A stretch of 64,000 nucleotides of DNA from Dermacentor variabilis. Lineage: Eukaryota > Arthropoda > Arachnida > Ixodida > Ixodidae. The DNA lies in assembly GCF_050947875.1 (NCBI RefSeq), contig NW_027460346.1, positions 5,522,000-5,585,999 of the forward strand. Direction: 5' to 3'. Shown piece by piece: positions 9,336-21,147 of the stretch (position 1 is its first letter; each line of letters opens with the position of its first letter). The notes below the pieces were generated by a model. That model did no database searches. It saw only the letters and a list, made by a program, of their open reading frames with translations, and was not told the origin of the DNA. A program made the position numbers and the translations under genes.

Positions 9336-11430
9336 TTTATTTAGTATTGGACCTTTGCTTCCCAGCACGCACCAAACGAACGAGGCCTAAGTGTTTTGGG
9401 ACGAACGAAGCGACTGCTTCTAATGCGTTTGATAAAGTACGAGTGGTTAGTGAAGAACAAACATAGATACAATTTGTTAGATTACGGCTGCTGACAAATG
9501 TACGTAAAGCAAAACAATAATTCAGCTTGAAAAATAGGTGTAAAATCAGGTAGTCAGATTCAAAAACACCAAGTAAGAGATGGTGATACAATGCTCACGG
9601 CTACCTTTTCTTTAAAGACAGAAGCGGCAGTTGCTATCATAGTTTTTGTTTCTAGTTGTGCCAGGTGATCCTCTAAAATACCATTTAGGAATTGACAGGG
9701 CAAATGTTTAGCATTATTCGCAAAAATGTCCTCGAAATCAATCTTAGCTATCGGAGTTAGAGCTGCTTATTAAGTCTATCGGACAAAAGTCGACAAGTAA
9801 TGGGTCCAATATAATTTTCACAAAAAGAAAACAACTTAAAGGCACCGTAAACGTGGCCATTGATATTTAAAAACTGAGTACGACTCATTATTGAAAGCGT
9901 ACTGAGATTTCCTCTGTGGGAATGCGTAGAGCTTTAGAAAGGATCGCACTGGTAGGATATGATGGGCCAATGATGATATTCTAATTCTTATTTTACTTTT
10001 CCTTATTCATCTGTGGTATGTGCTGCTCTCCCGATACATTTTCACTAGATATGATCCGCTGGTCATCAGAAGGTAATTTGGAAGGGGCAAAATCGCACTA
10101 ATAAGATCACTACAAATAAGATCACTACATTAAGTCTTCTCGGCTTGATTCACAGGTCGTTGTCTATAATTTCGGTTTATTCGTATGCACTGCGTTTTCT
10201 TTCTTTTTCTTTCCTTTTTCGGTAAAAATCGAGAGAGCTTTACTACCGCGAGGCCTTGTCATTCGTGACAAAAGTGATAACTTCTCAAGGTTAAACTACT
10301 AATTGGCATATCAAACGTGACATCCTCGACAATGATAGCAGGCTTGAGCGACCGAAGTGAACCCTGCCTTTCCTAGGAAGCACTTACATTGAGGCGTAGA
10401 ACAGTCCAGGCAGGAGGAACTCCACGGTCGCTGTTCTTCTTGCTGCACGGTCCATCGAATGCCCGTCGTTGTCGTCGTCTATATTTTTTCCTGCGCGAAG
10501 TGGCGCCGCCCCAATAAGGGGGTTCGGCCCAGCTAGAATCGGTTTGCGTTAATGGAATCTAGTGCGAAATTTGGAAACGCAGGAAGACTTCAATTTTCAC
10601 GGGAAATGATTAAGCGCCGCCAGCTTGAAAGCAAGGGGTGAGCAAATATAAACAGGAATTTAAAAAAAAAAAAAACGCTGACGTGATGAGCGACATCGGA
10701 GCCAGCTGTGGAAGAAGACGACGGCTACGAACGCGCGAGCAATCGCACGAGCGCGTTCGCGCGGTGACGCCCAGGGACGTCGACGCTCAATCCAGGAACA
10801 GGCGCCAGGCGCCTGTGAGCATCGCTCTAAAACGAGGAAAATAAAGCCTTAAATTTATCGAGCGAACCGTCCGGAACACGCATGATTAAAGTAATATTTA
10901 CTTACACACACACACATTCTAATGTAATCAGCTTGTTAGCATTTCCAAATTTTTGCGCGTCTTAGCTTATCCCTCGTAATTAGTAAGAACCGTTGTTTTC
11001 CGAAACAAGAACGAAAGTTCGGCACGACCGATTTTACCATGACCGTCGACTGTTTTGAATCTCGTATTGAATAATGGAATCGTATTGAATAATCGTATTG
11101 CCATCGTCGAAACAACTTATGTATGACGCGTACACTGAAGCAGGTCTCCTCTTTTGCACTTCCCCAAGAATATTCGGCGCGATCTGGCGGCGGCGGCGCA
11201 AAACCTGCGAATGGCCTCCGAAATGCATGGCGCGCCGCTTCATGCAAGCGCTAAGAAACGCGTCATGCGGCTGCCGGGCTCCTCCCTCACACTTGTTTCT
11301 GGACGCGCTGCGCCACCTACTGGCGCGGCCGAGAAGTCCGCGCGCGGCCTCCAAGACGACAGAGCGTGGCGCGCCGGCGCCTGCGAACGCCGACGCTCGC
11401 TTGCCGCACAGCCAGTGACACCTACTCAGT
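9336..11430. other. No recognisable gene
   Basis: About 2 kb of mostly anonymous DNA. It holds a poly(A) run near 10663, a short (CA)n near 10903 and a GC-rich patch at 11160-11420 with gcgccacctactggcg-type sequence common in dispersed arthropod repeats. Overlapping open frames at 10936-11516 on both strands are low-complexity and look non-coding. Confidence 0.4.
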
Positions 11431-11432
11431 GA

Positions 11433-12096
11433 CTTCAAGGGGTGTACGGTAGCGCGATTAAAAGACGGGAAAAAAAGAGGACACACAGGGACACACGCAG
11501 TGCTAACTTCCAACAAGACCAGAAAAGAAAGAAAGTGTTCCTAGCTGCCAAGTTAAACACAGAAATAAGTTTAGAGATTGTAAGACATCAATTATATATC
11601 GTATATCCTTATCGTGTGGAAAGTATTACGTCGGACAGTCGGGCAGATGCATTAATGATAGACTGCGCGAACACAAAAACAAAGTCGACAAAGTTGCATC
11701 AGATGGGTTTCTCTCCCTTCATTGTGAGCAACATAAGTGCTCCCCTCTCTTCGAATCAACACCCATTACTGGTAAAAATAAGTGCGAACTGACTAGACTT
11801 ATAATACAAGCCGAGCAGATTGATGCCCTAGGGGATTAGTGTATCGATCAGTAAACCGTCATTGGCTCTCTCTGAAAAACTGAAAATTTTGCGCATGGCT
11901 TAACATATCACTTATAAATATGTTTCGCTCTGAATGTTTATCTGTTCACGCGGATGTGACTCCATCTTGGCTCAGTGTATAAGTACGACCTGGTTTTCGA
12001 TTACATTGATTTACATTGTTGTAAATTCGTGCTGTGTGTCCCTGTGTGTCTTCGTTTGTCCCGTCTTTTAATCGCGCTACCGGACACCCCTTGAAG
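11433..12096 (+). mobile_element. Short Penelope-like element with inverted terminal arms
   Basis: The two ends (about 11433-11503 and 12028-12096) are inverted copies of one another over ~65-70 bases. Both carry a core that reads gcgcgattaaaagacggga in one orientation. Between them, on the plus strand, is a piece of GIY-YIG endonuclease. Inverted long terminal arms around a truncated copy are known for Penelope-like elements. No reverse transcriptase remains, so this copy is non-autonomous. Confidence 0.65.
11555..11839 (+). pseudogene. Penelope-like GIY-YIG endonuclease fragment
   Basis: The plus-strand frame reads RDCKTSIIYRISLSCGKYYV, then GQSGRCINDRLREHKNKV, and ends at TAG 11837-11839. 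This is the GIY-YIG nuclease module (I-[PS]-LSCGK-x-YVGQ-[ST]-GR, RLREH) found C-terminal to RT in Penelope-like elements. It cleaves target DNA for integration. The N-terminal RT is absent. The catalytic-region arginine of GQSGR and the downstream REH are kept. Confidence 0.7.
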
Positions 12097-12139
12097 ATGC
12101 GTTACCAACAAGCCCGCATTGCAACCCTCGTGGCTACTA

Positions 12140-12530
12140 AGTGACCCAACTTGGCGAGAGTTTCATTGAAAAACAGAACGCGTCCGGTGCATTCATGGTG
12201 CAGCTCGCTGAAGCGTGGCCATGCAAGGGGATTCATTGAAAAGCGGCGCATACCCAGTGCATCTGTGGCGCAGCCTGCTAATGCGTCGGGTTCTTGTCCT
12301 CGAGGAAAACTTGTGACGTGGCTTCGGTTTCAATCAGCATCGGATAAACTTAGGGGATTCTTTTTCATCATTGCAGAGCGGCAGATTCCCAGTGGCAGAT
12401 ACCTATTTATCCAAGTTGACGTCAAGAAATATCGTTGAGGAGCTGTACACACCTACTGGCACATACCCAGCAACCCATGTTGGCATCAAAAGGGTTCCTT
12501 AAAAACCAGCACAGACGGAGTGGAACATAC
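12140..12530. repeat. Degenerate internal repeats
   Basis: Recurrent phrases such as ttcattgaaaa (two copies near 12165 and 12230) and cgcatacccagtg / acatacccagcaa (12246-12475) suggest a decayed tandem array. Unit length cannot be fixed by eye. No gene is seen. Confidence 0.4.
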
Positions 12531-12539
12531 CCAACTGCG

Positions 12540-12800
12540 ATCGCCATCGTTCCGCCGTCATCATCTTATCACCATCACGCCACCGTAATCATGCCGTCGT
12601 CATTGCATTGTTACCATGCCTTCGTTGTCATGCCGTCTTCGTAAGTGCGTCGTCGTAATACTGTCGTTTTCTATTCGTGGTCGTTGATCGTCATTCCAGC
12701 TTCGTCATCCAATTATCGGCATGCCGTCATCATTACGCAATCGCCGTTATACAACCATCACCATCCCATTCACGCAACGACTGTGTCGTCACGCTTCCTG
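12540..12800. repeat. Cryptically simple DNA rich in GTCGTCAT-like words
   Basis: The plus strand is dominated by variants of ccgtcgtcat/tgccgtcat. The same vocabulary reappears at 13640-13810 and 14080-14340, so these are probably pieces of one decayed simple array split by insertions. The open frames here are by-products. Confidence 0.55.
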
Positions 12801-12806
12801 TCATTA

Positions 12807-12970
12807 GAGAGTTTTAGTTCAGGGGACGCAATCGGCTTGCGTACGCAAGAACTAGGTGCTACGGTACTGCGCATGCGCAGACCTCTACGTCTGGGTCTGC
12901 GCATGCGCAGTACCGTAGCCCCTAGTTCTTGCGTACGCAAGCCGCTTGCGTCCCCTAAACTAAAACTCTC
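12807..12970. mobile_element. Fully palindromic MITE (TA target site)
   Basis: A 164-bp near-perfect inverted repeat, GAGAGTTTTAG...CTAAAACTCTC, with a loop of only about a dozen bases (near 12884-12893). It is flanked by TA at 12805-12806 and 12971-12972, as for Tc1/mariner-superfamily elements. The arms include tgcgcatgcgca and ttgcgtacgcaa sub-palindromes. No coding capacity. Confidence 0.8.
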
Positions 12971-12972
12971 TA

Positions 12973-13600
12973 TTATCAATGCGATAGCGTTAAGGGCCGC
13001 ATGTCGCAGAAAATCCGGCGTCGGCGTCCCGCGTGTACAGTCGAACACCGTTGCGTCAAAACGAATTTCTGACCAAATTCCGAACCACTCTTTACCACCA
13101 AAGTTGTTCATACCTTGTGTTTCATTCATTACAAAGTTATTTCTCGCAATATTGAGAACGGCAGCCCACAAACAAATGTAATAAAAAAACACCGACAGGG
13201 AATATATTTTATGTTAGCTCTTAGAATGAAATATTAAAAGTGCGAAACAATAACAGGCGATCGACCCACGCAAGAGACCGCGTTTCTACCAGAAAGCTTG
13301 CCCTTCGTGCATAGCGTTCGCCGCCAGCGTTTCCCGGTAAACGTTACGGTTACATAAGCAGCAGTTGCCGGAAGGAGGAAAGGAGAGGAAAGACAAAAGC
13401 AGAAGGCAGGGAGGTTAACCAGAATAACGCCGGTTGGCTACCCTACACCGGGGGAATGGGAAAGGGGAAAAGATGACAGCTAGGGAGAGAGAGGAGGGAG
13501 GGCAAGAAGGAAACTAACGGTGAGTTCGCTGACGCGTGTGATCTCAGTTGCCGGGAAGCATGAAAAGCAGTCAGGGGTTTTTCAATGCTATCGCATTCCA
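12973..13600. other. Possible decayed element bounded by an inverted word
   Basis: caatgcgatagcg at 12977-12989 faces its inverse relative aatgctatcgcatt at 13584-13597, suggesting the ends of one decayed DNA element into which the LINE tail at 13366-13512 was inserted. The interior has no coding signal. Confidence 0.3.
13366..13512 (-). mobile_element. LINE 3'-end fragment, same family as 31948-32667
   Basis: The sequence ggcagggaggttaacc followed by ggtt(g/t)gcta...ccctacac...ggggga closely matches 31975-32045. There it forms the 3' untranslated end of an RNase-H LINE on the minus strand. Only the 3' end is present, so it is a severely 5'-truncated copy. Confidence 0.6.
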
Positions 13601-13835
13601 CTATTACAGGCGAAGCTTAAGCGTCCTCCAAATATTTCCTTCTTCATTCCATTGTTATACTGCCGTCGTCATGCCACCTTATTCATTGAATTGTCGTAAT
13701 TCTGTCATGTTATTTGCAGTATGGCCATACCGCGGTCGCCATGTTATTGTCATTATTGCGTCGTCGTCATACAGTCGCCGTCAGGCATTCGTGGTCATGG
13801 CGCCGTGTTCGTTCTAATATCTACGCGCCGTGATT

Positions 13836-14056
13836 ACTTTAGTGGCTATTTCGGTACGCTGCCATGTACGAGTTCGCGGGATCAAATTCTGGAAACGGCG
13901 GACGCATTTCGTTGGGAGCGAAACTCACTAAATGCCCTACTACCGTGCTTTGGATGCATGCACGTTAAATAACCCCAAGCAGTCAAAATTAATCCGGAGT
14001 CCTCCACTGCGGCGTATCTCATAATCAGATCGTGGTATTGGCACGTAAAACACCAG
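13836..14056 (+). mobile_element. Decayed Ruka-like SINE (copy 3)
   Basis: Alignable with the copies at 1848 and 3001 from the B box (gggatcaaattctgg) to the 3' end (ggcacgtaaaacacc), but with many substitutions and a damaged A box. It lies inside the cryptically simple tract. Confidence 0.7.
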
Positions 14057-14440
14057 AAAGTATTTTTTCCCCATCGCCGTCATTCCAGCACTGTCATCTA
14101 CGTTCATCACGCCATTGTCGTCATACCATTCTTGTCGTGCTGTTATCGGCATACCATTGTCGTTTCGTCATCGTCATACCGTCGTTCAGCCGTCGTCATC
14201 CACTCTTCGTTTTTCAATTACTGTCGTTGCGTCGTCATCAACATACGTTGTCGTAATGCCATCGTGGTCGTTCAATTCTCATTATGTTGTCTTCATTCCC
14301 ATGTCGTCATCCCATAGTCGTCATGCAATCGTCATGCGGTATGCGCATACTCGTGATCCGCACCTTTATCATGAGCTAGGCGGCTTCCTGTAAAAATGCG
14401 TCCAATTTGGTCGTACGCTCCGTATACCTGCAAATGGCCC

Positions 14441-15190
14441 TTAAAGGGCTCCTCACCAGGTCTGGCCATTTAGATCTCACAAGCGCAGTGCATACAATGC
14501 GCAGTCACGATCATGTATGATGTTGCATCCCTACGAGCTGCGGAAAGCTTAAATTTCAAACCAAACTCCGTTTGTCTTTCTGCTTGCGGGCGCCGCGCAG
14601 TCGAAGTCGATCAAGGAAGTGCGCCTACGTACATAGTAGTGCTGCGACGTCACTCATAGTGGCACGTGACTTTGAGAATTATTCACGGCAACATCAGTTA
14701 ATTGTTTAAACTGTTGCTTGAATTAAAGTTTAGAGAAATAATAAAACATACAAATAGAATGTCTGCGTATTTTTCAAGCGAAGCTCGTATTGCCTCACCC
14801 ATGTCGGCGTCGGTCTTGTACGAAAAAACCCAAGCCTCTCGAAAATAAAAATTGCTTGACGGGTTACGAGACCACCACTCCAACCGATTCAGCCACTGTC
14901 GCTTCATCATACGCAATCTTTCAAGCGGTCTTTTATGAAGAAGTCTACGCAGAGCAAGGGGCGAGCCAATTACAGGCGTCCCCTCCCTCCGGAGAAGGGA
15001 AAGGTTGTGATCGTGTGTTCGCTCGCCTCGGCGCCCGCCATTTCCCACCAGTCCACCAGGCCCGGCCTTCAGATGGGGAGGCCGCGTTTGGTTCGTTCTG
15101 CCGAAGAGAAGGCTCCGTTGAAGGAAAGGCAGTGGGAGCGAGCCACGCGTCATGCATTCGGCCGAAGAGGCGTAGAGCCGAGAAGAGCCG
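14441..15190. other. Probable truncated TTAA-type DNA element
   Basis: Starts TTAA followed by AGGGCTCCTCACCAGG, like the TTAA-AGGG termini at 17603 and 54335. The matching right end is missing; the sequence runs into the gypsy gag region at about 15195. Long frames at 14698-15240 (-) and 14790-15242 (+) overlap antisense to each other and have no recognised motif. Confidence 0.35.
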
Positions 15191-15196
15191 AAGAAG

Positions 15197-17602
15197 TTGT
15201 GCCCAAGGTCGCAGCCCCACGTGGCCTCGGTCAGCGACATAGTTAAAGAAGATCTCCAGCAGTCACTAGTACTAGAAGTTCCGGCATCGCTGCAACCCCA
15301 GCCGGAACCGATGACCTACGCCGCCGTCACCCGCCGTTGCCCGCCGTCAAGATCCCCTTCCGCGACCGCGCCAGAATTCCGTCGTCCAGCGCCGCCATCG
15401 CGAGCACACTCGCCCGTCGCCCAGCGCAGCTACCCGAGGAAGACGGACATTTGGCGCGCCCTTGACCACCGCCCACTCAGCCATCACTACGGGGAAGCCG
15501 GACACATCTATAGCCGATGCCCATACTGCGAGTTGGGACTATGAGGGTTCGCCGTCAATGCATCGCGCCCACAGCAAGGTGAACGGTCACATGACATCGC
15601 CGACTACCTCGCCGCCACTCAGTGGAGCCCTCGACAGCCATACACTGGCCCAGCCTGGGGCCGGTCAGTCAGCCCACATCCGGAAAACTAAAAGCAGCAA
15701 CCTATGGAGGTGCGGTTGCTGTTCTTCAAACTGACAAAGATCCTCTGCCGCCGAAGAAGACGCCGAGAAGAGTATCTCGAGGACGTATTATTGAGAAGCC
15801 ACCATCCCGAAGAAGCCTGCATGGATGCAAATAGTAAGCTGACAAAAGACCTGACGACACGCCATTACAGCCACAAGTCAACATGACGCAGCCGTGATAT
15901 GATGCAAGACCTAACTGCAACCCGAGAAAATGAACCACCGACCTCGACCTGCTTCTCGAAAGCCATGCAATTACCGCTTTAGTGGACAGAGGAGTCGACC
16001 ACTCCATCGTGAGTGGGCCCATTGCTGCCCAGTTGAAGCAAGTTGAGACTACATGGCAACACCCTCAAATTCTGACCGCTGGAGGACACCTAATAATGCC
16101 GACTGGAATCTGCATGGCAAGAAATGCCGTTCATGACCAGGCCTACCCCGCCACCTTCGTTATCTTCCAACATTGTTCACAAGACGTTGTTCTTGACATG
16201 GACTTCCTGAACCAACATGGCGCAATCATCGACTTGAAGTCGAACTCGATAACGCTGTCGGAAGATCAAACGATACCGACGGAGAGCGCTGGTAGTCAAC
16301 ATGCCTCGAGTGTGCTCAAAAATCAAGTCAGCATCCCGCCTCGCTCCAGCATTGTCATTTCCGTTGGCACCGAAACACACACAGACGCAGGAGTCATCAA
16401 GGGTGACAAACGTCTACAGCTCAACCGTGAACTTTGTGTCGCAAGAGGATCGCTCGATTGCACGGAGGAAAAGCGAAAGTGATGCTGACAAACTTCAGCC
16501 AGGAGTTCAAGCATATCAACAAGGGCACAATCGCATACATTGAAGAAATTTTGGAAACCAGCAATGCGTTTGTTCTCTCAGATTCTGCTGCATCTACCTC
16601 GACGACCATAGCTCCTGAACCAGACTTCCAACATAAATTTCAGTCTCCCCATGAGTAAGCAGCAACAGCTCAAGCCTTCTCCGATGATACAAAGACTGCT
16701 TTTCAATGTCGCCGAGGATTCAACAAACGCCAGTTGCAAACATCAGTGCACTCACCAGGACACGAGGACAAACACCAGTGAACTCTTCGGTAATAACCGA
16801 AGAGTGCACTTGACCACTCTGCGAAACTATAAGGCAACAAATTGATAAAACGTTGCACAACGACATCATCCAGCCGTCGAAATTCCCGTGGGCATCTCCT
16901 GTAATCTTGGTGAAGAAAAACGATGGAACCCTATGTTTCTGCGTTATCGACTAAACAAGATCCCGAAGAAGGACTACACCCCCTCCGACAGAGAGACGAC
17001 ACATTGGGTCGCTCTGCAATGCTAAATACTTCTCGTCGATGGATCCCAAGACTGGTTACTGGCAAAAAGAAGTTGACAAGAGGAATCGCAAAAGGACAGC
17101 CTTCATTACGCCAGACGGCCTTTTACGAGTTCAAGATCATGCCATTCGGACTGTGCTCAGCACCTGCAACGTTCCAGTGCATGATAGACACTGTGTGGCA
17201 GGGTTGACGTAGCAGGCCTGTCTCGTCTACTTAGATGACGTAGCCGTCTTCACCAAGAATTTTAACAGTCACCTTAGGCGGCTTGACAGTACTAGAGGCC
17301 ATCAGGTCATCAGTGCTCACTTTGAAGCCGGAAAAGTGCCGCTTAGCTGATGATGAGCTTCTGTTCTTGGGCCATGTCATCAGCAAATCTTGAGTCCGCT
17401 CTGAAACCGCAGAAGACATCGGCCATCGCTAACTTCCCACAGCCAACCAAAAAGAAGCGTGTACACAAATTCCTTGGCTTGTGTGCCTATTACAGACGCT
17501 TCGTCAAGAGATTTTCATGCATCGCCAAGCCATTAACCTCCCTCACAAAATCAGGCGTTGATTTCAAGGGGTAAGCACCACAATCCGGAACTTCCCAAGA
17601 GC
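15197..17602 (+). pseudogene. Ty3/gypsy gag-protease-RT region, degenerate
   Basis: Gag: a proline-rich stretch, then a knuckle relic HHYGEAGHIYSRCPY (about 15483-15530) that has lost its first cysteines. Protease: ALVDRGVDHSIVSG at about 15975; the catalytic D[T/S]G has become DRG. Then VVLDMDFLNQHGAIIDLKSN, a typical gypsy protease C-terminal block. RT: FPWASPVILVKKNDGTL near 16880, then YLDD at 17228-17239 and KFLGLCAYYRRFVKRFS near 17467. Several frameshifts and stops separate the pieces. The product would be a gag-pol polyprotein; nothing here can be translated as a unit. Confidence 0.8.
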
Positions 17603-18293
17603 TTAAAGGGGCTGGGAACTGATTTTTAAGAAGCTAGTTTTTTATGGCACAATGCAAAGCTCACCCATAGTAGTGTTTAAACCTGCAGCAGTTACTTGCA
17701 AAAGCGCATGGATATTTTGTAGGCAGAATTTGTCGATCTGAGAAGCCTCTAAAGAAGTAAGAGTCCGTCCTCCAGCAACACTGAGAAGTGAGAGCGATGT
17801 CGATAGCCCTCCTCACCAATTGTGAAAGCCGTCCATCGTTCTACTTTCACAGGAGTGAGTGTAACTGTGGTTAACCAGCTGCATTTTTACCTTTTCAACT
17901 ACTTTTGAAAATAAAAACTGGTACAATAAGTTCGCATTGCTGTGCAGACCTTTCTTATATTTGTACCACGTTTTTCCCGAAGTACATGCTTACATCATGG
18001 GTGGCTGGCCCCCGTTAGTCTACTAGAATAGGGCAGTGGAACGACAATGCTCCTTGTGCAACTATTGCAGCAGCGACAGTAGCGGCAGTGTTGTGATTGG
18101 CAACTATTTACCCTTTCTCTATCTTAGTCAGAACCGCAATGCACCGATGCTTTCTTGCACTGATTGGAAAGGGCGGTGCATACTGTGTGCACTACAGCAG
18201 TTAATGCTTATTGGCATGGCATTAAAAATTTGCACAATGGACAGATAAGACGGGAAAAAAAAAACACTGACAGATAATCATTACCTTCGAACT

Positions 18294-18299
18294 TTTATT
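18294..18299 (-). promoter_or_regulatory. Candidate poly(A) signal in the P-like element
   Basis: AATAAA on the minus strand downstream of the transposase remnants, followed by a run of T/A at 18255-18264. Confidence 0.35.
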
Positions 18300-19489
18300 G
18301 CACACTTTCATGGTATGAGGATGCCAAGAATTCACATACTATTAAAATGCACAACAAACAAAATGCTCCAGATCAAGACAGTGCACAGAACTTAAATACA
18401 CAAATGTACAATAATATGAGAGCCACATTAAAAGTTTTCCATAGCATGACAAAATCAAGAATATAACACAAATGCACAATAGAAATGAACATGTTGCATG
18501 CAATGCCATGGTTAAATAAGTATAAACATATGAAAAGCAAAACCCACTGAATGATTTCAAGAAATTCACCATACAGATAAACAACTGTGACGTACACACA
18601 ATGCAAATGTTAAGCTGCAGCTATATCACTCAGGGATGCTGGTATACCAGTCAAATTAATGGTTTAACATGCATTCAATTCAGCCTGCTTAACTTCAAGT
18701 GCTTAGATAACTTCTGCTTGGAGGTGTTGGCTTTGTTCAGCCCTCTTATAAAAAAAGTGGGGCCTGGTTGTGACATAAAAGCCAATAACACAGGGTGTCA
18801 AGCATTCCGTATGTGCTTTGAAAAAATATAATTAAGGGCATAGCAGAATGATACCCATGTCACATAGGCACAGAAAATGGCATTCAGTAGTAAAGGCCTT
18901 AAGCACCTGAATATAATTTTTTTCAGCAGAGCTGCTACAGATCCAAATTTAATAACATTTGACCTGATGATGTCGATAATGGTGTCTTCTGAAGTGAGCA
19001 ACTTTAGGGTAATAATAAAAAGATAAACATGTATTTACAACTTTAAGCCGCCTGAAAGGATACTGAAATGTAGAAATAAGCATACTATGGGTGCCACTAG
19101 CTTTACTTTGTCGCTGTCTTTTACAACGTTGCAACTGACGAAGCACGATGGCGATGGCAATGAAATCGTCCTTGTATGCTTGCTGCCAACTTTTTAACAC
19201 AACTGCGCTTGCAGCAGCATCTCTTCTAATGTTTTTTTTTTCGCATTATACAAAGCCTGATGCGTTTGTTTGTGTGTGCTGTATGGCTTAAACACCTGAA
19301 ATAGTTGTTTCCAGCTAAATAGGATGTTGTTTCAAATAATTGAAGTAAACCGCACTGAGCAAGCTATGGCATCGAGAGTATGCATTTCCCAGTTGAATGA
19401 GTTCGGGTGAACGCCTTCAGTGACGGATGGAATGAAGGCGAATGCCATTAGATTTACCTGTGTGGCAACCATGCAGATGACTATAAATC

Positions 19490-20520
19490 TTAAGGCATTA
19501 GAAAGTTAATGCCACTTTCTGTGCCAGTGTGGCACAGGTACGAATCATCTCCAAAATATCCATTACACTCACTGTGTACCTTATTAGTAGAGAAACAACT
19601 TCTAAAAATATACTCGAGGCATGTAATAAATGTGGAAATTTCAACTAAAGGGTTCAACGAATCACCCTGATCTTTGAACTGCACAAATGCAGAAGCAGCC
19701 AACAAGCACCCTTGTTCAATTGAGAGCGAGAGGCGGGCAATGCAATCGGGACATTTGGTCAGCAGCATGCACTTTTTTGCTACTACATAGCCTGAAATGT
19801 AATATAATAATTTTGACTCGCTTCTCTTCACATGATACATGTGTTAAGTCATCAGTTTCTGCTGGCAAAGGTGTGGTCAGAACCTCTGTATTTTCCTCTG
19901 TATACAACTTCACTGTCTCCAAAAACTTTCCCTTAGTGGTATCCTTTTCTCTGTCCGTTGCCTCAAGATGAGGGTTGATCACATCATCCTTTACATTGCT
20001 GCCTCTGACGCTTTGTGCCAAGTTGTAGAAAAGACAATGAACAGACAGTAAAAACTGCTGCAGCGTTGGATTACTGTAGCAGCCCGACAAAAGTCTCACT
20101 ACACAGCAAAAAAGTTCTCATCTTTATTCTGGCTAACCCTTGAAGTTAGCAAATATTTGAATCCAACCTTTTTGTTCTAGTAGTCAAGAAGCTCGAGCGT
20201 ACTTGTCAGTCTTATCCTTAATACTTCTGTTGTTGAGTCACTGAGAAAATGCCTCTTGTCAGTGTGACGCTCCCATGTGTTCAGAAATCCAAGCATATCT
20301 TGGATCTTTTGTACACTGGTAGAATTGGACGTCAGAGCTTCTGCTGTATACCTATACACCATTAGAGCAATCAGCGACTTAATTCTGGAGAAAGACTTTG
20401 CAGTAGCTTCCTATGCTGTCACAGCTTCTCTCCAGTTGCGTCCGATAAAGAATGAATGCTTACAGAGGACTCTGTCCAGAGAGCTGAAAAGCATAACCCA
20501 CTAATTTTTTCAAAGTTGTT
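19490..20520 (-). pseudogene. P-element/THAP9-like transposase fragments
   Basis: Minus-strand pieces in order. 20177-20362: QDMLGFLNTWERHTDK, then LSDSTTEVLRIRLTSTLELL; 'T.EGLR.TL.STL.LL.YL' is a hallmark of the RNase-H-like C-terminal part of P/THAP9 transposases. 19716-20099: GCYSNPTLQQFLLSVHCLFY, matching their 'NP...QF...R.L' block. 19490-19840: YYISGYVVAKKC...CPDC, matching 'Y.AGYV..K......C..C'. Frames are broken between pieces. No THAP zinc finger was found within this insert. Confidence 0.6.
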
Positions 20521-21147
20521 TCCATGAGTAAGCATTGCTTACCCATTGTTGAAGCAAGGTGTCACTGTTTATACACGCACTGTTTTGCAAAACATGCACA
20601 AAATAAAGGAACACGCAGCCGAAATGGCTTGCCTACGCCAAATCTCAGGCATTTTCAAGAGGCATAGTGTAGTCAGCAACAGCAGCGCCGCTGCTAGAGT
20701 CATCGCCTACCGTGACAGCTGTCAAGGCACAGCCTACGACAGTTGCTTCACAGCCCTATTCTAGCACACAGTACCCCCGTCATCCTTCTGTCGATATACG
20801 AGCCAAACCAACTTACTGAAAACGAAGGCAGCGCCACTTTTCAACTAGCAACAAATGAAGGCCTATCTGCACATTGTAAGTTAGAAAGGTCTTTTAACAG
20901 GAAAAAGTGTACTGCATTTCAATACTAACAAAAAGGCCAGAAACTGCGTACACTAATAGACGGTCATGTGATGGGCTTCTTGTGCAGCTTCATGTTTTTG
21001 CCGCATGGGGCGCCAAAGGTCATTTTTCGCGACTTTTAGTGAAGAATTAAAAACATAAATACATGTTTGATGAGAAAACCATGGCTCGTTTTAGCCACTA
21101 TGATAGGCAATCTTTCCATCAGCAGGGTTATCTCTATTCATGTTCCT

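Larger units (their letters stand above)
17607..21147 (-). mobile_element. 3.5-kb TTAA-flanked insertion with P-element/THAP9-like remnants
   Basis: TTAA (extendable to TTAAA) occurs at both edges (17603-17606 and 21148-21151) and only once in the reconstructed target. The insert begins AGGGGCTGGGAAC and ends TTCCT, so terminal inverted repeats are minimal. The interior carries minus-strand transposase remnants ending near an AATAAA at 18294-18299. Classical P elements make 8-bp duplications, so the P-like gene may be a passenger or a nested element in a TTAA-type carrier. Confidence 0.55.

Noticed and set aside
14698..15242. Overlapping 180-codon (-) and 150-codon (+) frames
   Set aside because: Mutually antisense, no motif, inside probable transposon-derived DNA; neither can be preferred.
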